Assembly (NCBI GenBank): GCA_034006985.1
Contig: JAVERT010000037.1
Location: 1-15,321 of the forward strand
Source of the DNA: Gudongella sp034006985
GTDB lineage: Bacteria; Bacillota; Clostridia; Tissierellales; Tissierellaceae
DNA: 15,321 nucleotides
Reading direction: 5' to 3'
In this document: positions 13,481-15,321 of the stretch, piece by piece
Numbering within the stretch: the stretch's first letter is position 1
How the letters are laid out: each line of letters starts with the position of its first letter
Position numbers and translations under genes: made by a program
The notes under the pieces: model-generated
Databases searched by the model: none
What the model was told of the DNA's origin: nothing
Seen by the model: the letters and a program-made list of their open reading frames with translations, nothing else

Positions 13481-15321
13481 GGATGGACCGCGATATCACG
13501 AAGATCGTGGCAGTGTCGGTGCTCTTCGTCATCGGTCTCTGCTCCGACCTCGTCCTGAATGCGGATCGGCTCGTCCTGCTGGCCGTCTTCGGAGCGGGCT
13601 ATCTGGTGTCGGCGTACGGCATCTTCCTGAGATTCGTGAGGAACATCCGGAACGGCACCCTGTTCGACGAGAACCTGCTTATGCTGATAGCCACGCTGGG
13701 GGCGTTCGCCATCGGGGAGTACCCCGAGGCGTTGGCCGTGATGCTGTTCTTCAACGTGGGGGAGATGTTCGAGGAGCGTGCGGTCGAAAGGTCCAGGAAA
13801 TCCGTATCAGCGCTGCTCGATATAGTTCCGGACAGCGCCAACGTCGTCAGGGGCGGCGAGCTGGTGTCCGTGCATCCGGAGAAGGTCTCCGTGGGCGAGA
13901 CCATCATCGTGAAACCCGGGGAGAAGGTGCCACTGGACGGCGTCGTGACGGAGGGCTGTTCCTCCTTCGACACCAAGACCCTCACCGGGGAGTCCGTCCC
14001 GCGGGACGCCGGACCCGGGGACGAGATACTGGCGGGATTCATCGACCTCTCCTGCAAGGTGACCGTCAGGGTCACAAAGGAGTACGGGGACTCCAGCGCG
14101 GTCCGCATCATGGAGATGATAGAGGAGTCCGCCTCCAGGAAATCCAGATCCGAGAGGTTCATCACCGTCTTCGCGAGATACTACACCCCGTTCGTCTGCC
14201 TCCTCGCGTTGACGGTGGCCGCGTTCCCGATACTGGTACTCGGCCTCGACTCCGGGACCTGGACCTACAGGGCGCTGGCGCTGCTGGTGGTCTCGTGCCC
14301 GTGCGCCCTCGTGCTGTCGATACCTTTAGGGTTCTTCTGCGGGATCGGCTGCGCCTCAAGATTCGGTATACTCGTCAAGGGGGGAAACTACCTGGAGATG
14401 CTGGCGAAGACGGACACGGTCGTTTTCGACAAAACGGGCACTCTGACCAAGGGCACGTTCTCGGTGACCGACGTACATCCCGACGGGATCTCCGAGGAGG
14501 AGCTGGTGGGGCTGGCAGCGAAGGCCGAGTTCTACTCCGACCATCCCATATCCGCGGGCATACGGGAGAGGAACTGCAGGGCCATGGACTCGTCGTCCGT
14601 GGGTGTCTCCATGGCCGTCCCGGGAATGGGTGTGGTCACAGAGGTGGAGGGCCGCAGGATACACGCGGGCAGCTCGCGGATGATGATGGACCTGGGGCAC
14701 GCCCCCAGGGACGGTTGCTGCTCCGGGACCAAGGTCCACATGGCGTCGGAGGACGGCTACCTGGGCCACATAGCGCTGTCCGACACGGCCAAGACCGACT
14801 CCGAATGGACCGTCGGCTCGCTGAGGGGGATGGGCATAAGGACGGTCATGCTGACGGGGGACAACCGGGAGGCGGCGGAGGGCATCGCGGACCGTCTGGG
14901 GATAGACGAGGTCCGTTACGAGCTCCTGCCGGAGGACAAGCTGAGGATACTTGAGGAGATGATATCCGGATCCGGGGGCAGCACCGTGTTCGTGGGGGAC
15001 GGCATAAACGACGCCCCGTCTCTGGCCAGGTCCGACGTCGGCATAGCCATGGGCGGTCTTGGTTCGGACGCGGCGATAGACGCCGCCGACGTGGTCCTGC
15101 TGAACGACGCCCCGTCCAACGTCGTCACCGCCATCAGGATCTCGAAACGCACCATGCGCATAGTCCGCCAGAACATAGTGTTCGCATTGGCCGTGAAGGC
15201 CGTCATAATTGTCCTGGTCTCGGCAGGGGTGCTCGGTATGTATGCGGCGGTGTTCGGGGACGTGGGCGTGATGGTGATAGCGGTGCTGAACGCCATGAGA
15301 TGCCTCAGAACCAAGGGCGTG
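13477..15321 (+). CDS. P1B-2-type Zn/Cd/Pb-exporting ATPase (3' end outside window)
   Basis: The 615 residues in the window cover almost the whole protein and run off the end without a stop; few residues should be missing. It has no N-terminal heavy-metal-associated domain and begins directly with membrane helices. Seen are the TGES actuator motif, metal-site C274-P-C276, phosphorylation site D318-K-T-G-T, H356-P357, MLTGDN and GDGINDAP. K574 and D595, 21 residues apart in the last two helices, match the K693/D714 pair of E. coli ZntA. With CPC they mark the Zn2+/Cd2+/Pb2+ subgroup, not Cu+. The protein expels divalent metal from the cytoplasm using ATP. Its ATG overlaps the stop of the small gene (ATGA). 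Repression by the upstream ArsR-type gene and release by metal is the expected control. Confidence 0.96.
   Translation, partial: MRMDRDITKIVAVSVLFVIGLCSDLVLNADRLVLLAVFGAGYLVSAYGIFLRFVRNIRNGTLFDENLLMLIATLGAFAIGEYPEALAVMLFFNVGEMFEERAVERSRKSVSALLDIVPDSANVVRGGELVSVHPEKVSVGETIIVKPGEKVPLDGVVTEGCSSFDTKTLTGESVPRDAGPGDEILAGFIDLSCKVTVRVTKEYGDSSAVRIMEMIEESASRKSRSERFITVFARYYTPFVCLLALTVAAFPILVLGLDSGTWTYRALALLVVSCPCALVLSIPLGFFCGIGCASRFGILVKGGNYLEMLAKTDTVVFDKTGTLTKGTFSVTDVHPDGISEEELVGLAAKAEFYSDHPISAGIRERNCRAMDSSSVGVSMAVPGMGVVTEVEGRRIHAGSSRMMMDLGHAPRDGCCSGTKVHMASEDGYLGHIALSDTAKTDSEWTVGSLRGMGIRTVMLTGDNREAAEGIADRLGIDEVRYELLPEDKLRILEEMISGSGGSTVFVGDGINDAPSLARSDVGIAMGGLGSDAAIDAADVVLLNDAPSNVVTAIRISKRTMRIVRQNIVFALAVKAVIIVLVSAGVLGMYAAVFGDVGVMVIAVLNAMRCLRTKGV

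Overview
The window reads as an archaeal chromosome segment. Reasons: TATA-like boxes lie at the expected distance from several starts (with apparently leaderless or short-leader transcripts), AGG and ATA codons are used heavily in a moderately GC-rich sequence, and the gene content is of archaeal style. A gut-type Thermoplasmatota lineage such as Methanomassiliicoccales is my best guess, but no rRNA or methanogenesis marker is present to prove it.

Region 1 (1-2857) is an AT-rich leader and a long CRISPR array: 43 apparently identical 31-nt repeats and 42 spacers of 32-37 nt. The repeat is of the subtype I-C kind (GTCGCACCC stem, GGATTGAAGC end). No cas gene is in the window; they probably lie to the left. 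Two spacer pairs record related invaders. S3 and S4 are neighbours taken from opposite strands of one overlapping target. S8 and S24 are allelic versions of the same coding stretch.

Region 2 (3015-5494) has an SplB-like radical SAM protein on the minus strand and a MATE transporter on the plus strand. A gene-poor stretch follows (5495-6054) with what may be a decayed minus-strand gene, then a terminator for the operon beyond it.

Region 3 (6085-12745) looks like an iron or metallophore transport island. Two exporter-fold ABC half-transporters run leftward. A FecB/FecC/FecE-type uptake operon runs rightward. They share a divergent control region with two copies of a palindrome, TTTAGG-N4-CCTAAA, placed on the two promoters. 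A third, longer copy sits before the MATE gene. The palindrome resembles DtxR/IdeR iron boxes, so MATE, the ABC pair and the Fec operon are probably one iron-responsive regulon.

Region 4 (12746-15321) is a metal-efflux operon. It holds an ArsR/SmtB repressor with both alpha3N (CxC) and alpha5 (DxH...HxxE) metal sites, a 77-residue Cys-containing protein of unknown function, and a P1B-2 Zn/Cd/Pb ATPase with no N-terminal metal-binding domain, cut by the window end. Five gene junctions in regions 3 and 4 are 4-bp ATGA overlaps, which points to tight translational coupling.
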